A stretch of 64,000 nucleotides of DNA, from contig CM076954.1 of assembly GCA_039566865.1 (NCBI GenBank), positions 6,580,001 through 6,644,000 of the forward strand, read 5' to 3'. This document shows positions 62,881 to 64,000 of the stretch, one piece after another (within the stretch, counting starts at the first letter, position 1; every line of letters begins with the position of its first letter). The position numbers and the translations under genes are program-made. Origin of the DNA: Aurelia coerulea (lineage: Eukaryota > Cnidaria > Scyphozoa > Semaeostomeae > Ulmaridae). The notes below the pieces were generated by a model, which saw only the letters and a program-made list of their open reading frames with translations, had not been told where the DNA came from and made no database searches.

Positions 62881-64000
62881 CCTACCACGCGCCCAGACGT
62901 CAACCCTCATTTTTCTGACTTGAGGCCCTATAAGGGGTATTTGAAATATGAAATAATTGAGATTTTTGGGGGGAAAATATAAATATTTAGGCTTTTTAGT
63001 TTTGAAATATGAAATAACATTGATTCCCAGTATGAAATATGAAATAGTGAAATGACTAGATATCTTTTTAGATTTTTAAGAAAATTATTCATTTTATAGA
63101 GGCAGCCACTCAAAACAGAGTATTGAGCTGTTCAAATATTTCAAAGCAAGCCCAGTTCATAACTACATCTAAAAGGGAAGAATAATCATTTCTGCGGAGG
63201 AGTGTGATTCCAAAGATTCAGAACATAAAAAGGTTCTTTGCATCCAGGGGGTATCCAGTAGCCTCTACGTGTGGACCCCCTTCCTACACGTAGGCTAGAA
63301 GTCCAGCCAATGGCATGGAAGTTAAATAGAATGGCGGATCAACAGCCACAAGTGTATGCGAAGCCAATTCTAATAACCGGCTGCATCTATCACCTAAATG
63401 CCAAAAAGTCCATCCACATCAATGGCATTAGCGTAGCGAGGAGAGGAGGAAAAGGGGTAGTTGCCCCCTCCCAAATCGTACCCAAAAAAGATGGGCTTTG
63501 ATGATTCATCCAAATCTGATGAGAAACTTAAAAGGGAGGCAAGCTTTGTTTTCGTCCCTCCAACACTTGCAGCATCGTTGTTTTTGAATGTCAAAAAGGA
63601 AAAAGAAATTCCACTCTAACACTAATGAATGAAATCTTGGCTTTGGCACGATTTAAGTCAACAATGGATGCCAAAAATTTTCTGCTCGCTTCCCTCGCAG
63701 CGTACCACACATGGATCGTAGTATAACATCTTACTACCACCTGTACGAAAATACAAGGCTAAACTTGGCCTTGTACAGGCCAAGTTTTAGCCTTGTAGCG
63801 AGGATTTTGACCTTGTTATGACCTTGTGCTAGCCTTGGAAGAAAATTTACGAGGCTATCAGTAGATTCCAAGTTGCAACCAGTCTAAAACAAGGTTTTCA
63901 CAAGGCTAAGATCAACCTTGTGCTAGCCTTGTGAAAATTAGGCTATTCCTCATCAACTGAATAAAATATTCATGCGAAAGATGTTAGCCTTGTTGTAACC
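62881..64000. other. Right end of window: non-coding, short repeats
   Basis: GAAATATGAAATA is iterated at 62941-63045; a 39-bp hairpin sits at 63259-63297; motif-rich DNA (AGCCTTGT and its complement) runs from 63748 to the end. Open frames are short and unsupported. Confidence 0.4.
63259..63297. repeat. 39-bp hairpin resembling the hAT-like MITE ends
   Basis: Starts TAGCCTCTACGTGTGG and ends with TACACGTAGGCTA, like a core-deleted relative of the 49940 MITE. The 8-bp flanks do not match, so no target duplication. Confidence 0.45.

Noticed and set aside
63251..63305. 8-bp target duplication around the 39-bp hairpin
   Set aside because: Flanks GTATCCAG and GAAGTCCA do not match at the expected register.
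1..64000. CRISPR array, bacterial operons, riboswitches
   Set aside because: No regularly spaced direct repeats, no prokaryotic gene or ribosome-binding context; the sequence is animal nuclear DNA.

Overview
The window looks like AT-rich invertebrate animal DNA, most likely from a cnidarian (probably an anthozoan). This rests on a split metazoan gene with canonical GT-AG introns, on the repeat content (many CR1/L2-group LINEs, a DIRS-type tyrosine-recombinase retroelement, a Penelope-like fragment, tRNA-like repeats, many MITEs and foldbacks), and on a small MITE with CCTCGTCCCCAGG ends of a kind familiar from coral genomes. No prokaryotic or organellar gene is visible. The taxonomic call is an inference.

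Host gene. One cellular gene was found, on the minus strand: a STRA6-like multi-pass membrane protein (vertebrate STRA6 is the retinol-uptake receptor for retinol-binding protein). Nine short exons between 36610 and 636 join with matching intron phases and follow the order of the N-terminal half of STRA6. The first and last exons lie outside what could be recognised. Its very large introns hold most of the transposons between 0.7 and 36.5 kb.

Layout. 0.6-5.4 kb: STRA6-like exons 6-9, a TA-flanked foldback MITE and a smaller foldback. 5.5-7.6 kb: Penelope-like GIY-YIG fragment and a 1.1-kb repeat also present at 56.5-57.6 kb. 7.9-9.6 kb: a 1.7-kb palindrome. 9.85-14.7 kb: an almost full-length but decayed CR1-like LINE with an SGNH-esterase ORF1, next to an older LINE scrap. 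15.0-16.4 kb: L2-like LINE. 17-21.4 kb: two mariner-like MITEs (one inside a foldback, one split by a LINE tail), exon 5 and a tRNA-like pseudogene. 21.4-31.5 kb: exons 2-4, a LINE with a long open RT frame, further MITEs. 31.9-41.4 kb: a mosaic of LINE fragments. 41.4-51.6 kb: two nearly identical copies of one LINE family (LINE-Y), one inside a CR1-like LINE and the other at the third level of a four-deep nest; LINE-Y carries a 2A-like GDVEMNPGP motif before its endonuclease. 51.6-62.9 kb: a foldback with ~700-bp arms, split by a CR1-like LINE, itself split by a 5.3-kb DIRS element (Gag, RT-RNase H, tyrosine recombinase). 62.9-64 kb: non-coding with short iterated motifs.

Nothing seen is a confidently new functional system. 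The best leads are a 273-bp tandem repeat with a hammerhead-like core and a tRNA-like head (retrozyme-like) at 49.1-49.9 kb, the 2A-bearing LINE, and the DIRS Gag interruption that may be either a spliceosomal intron or a MITE.
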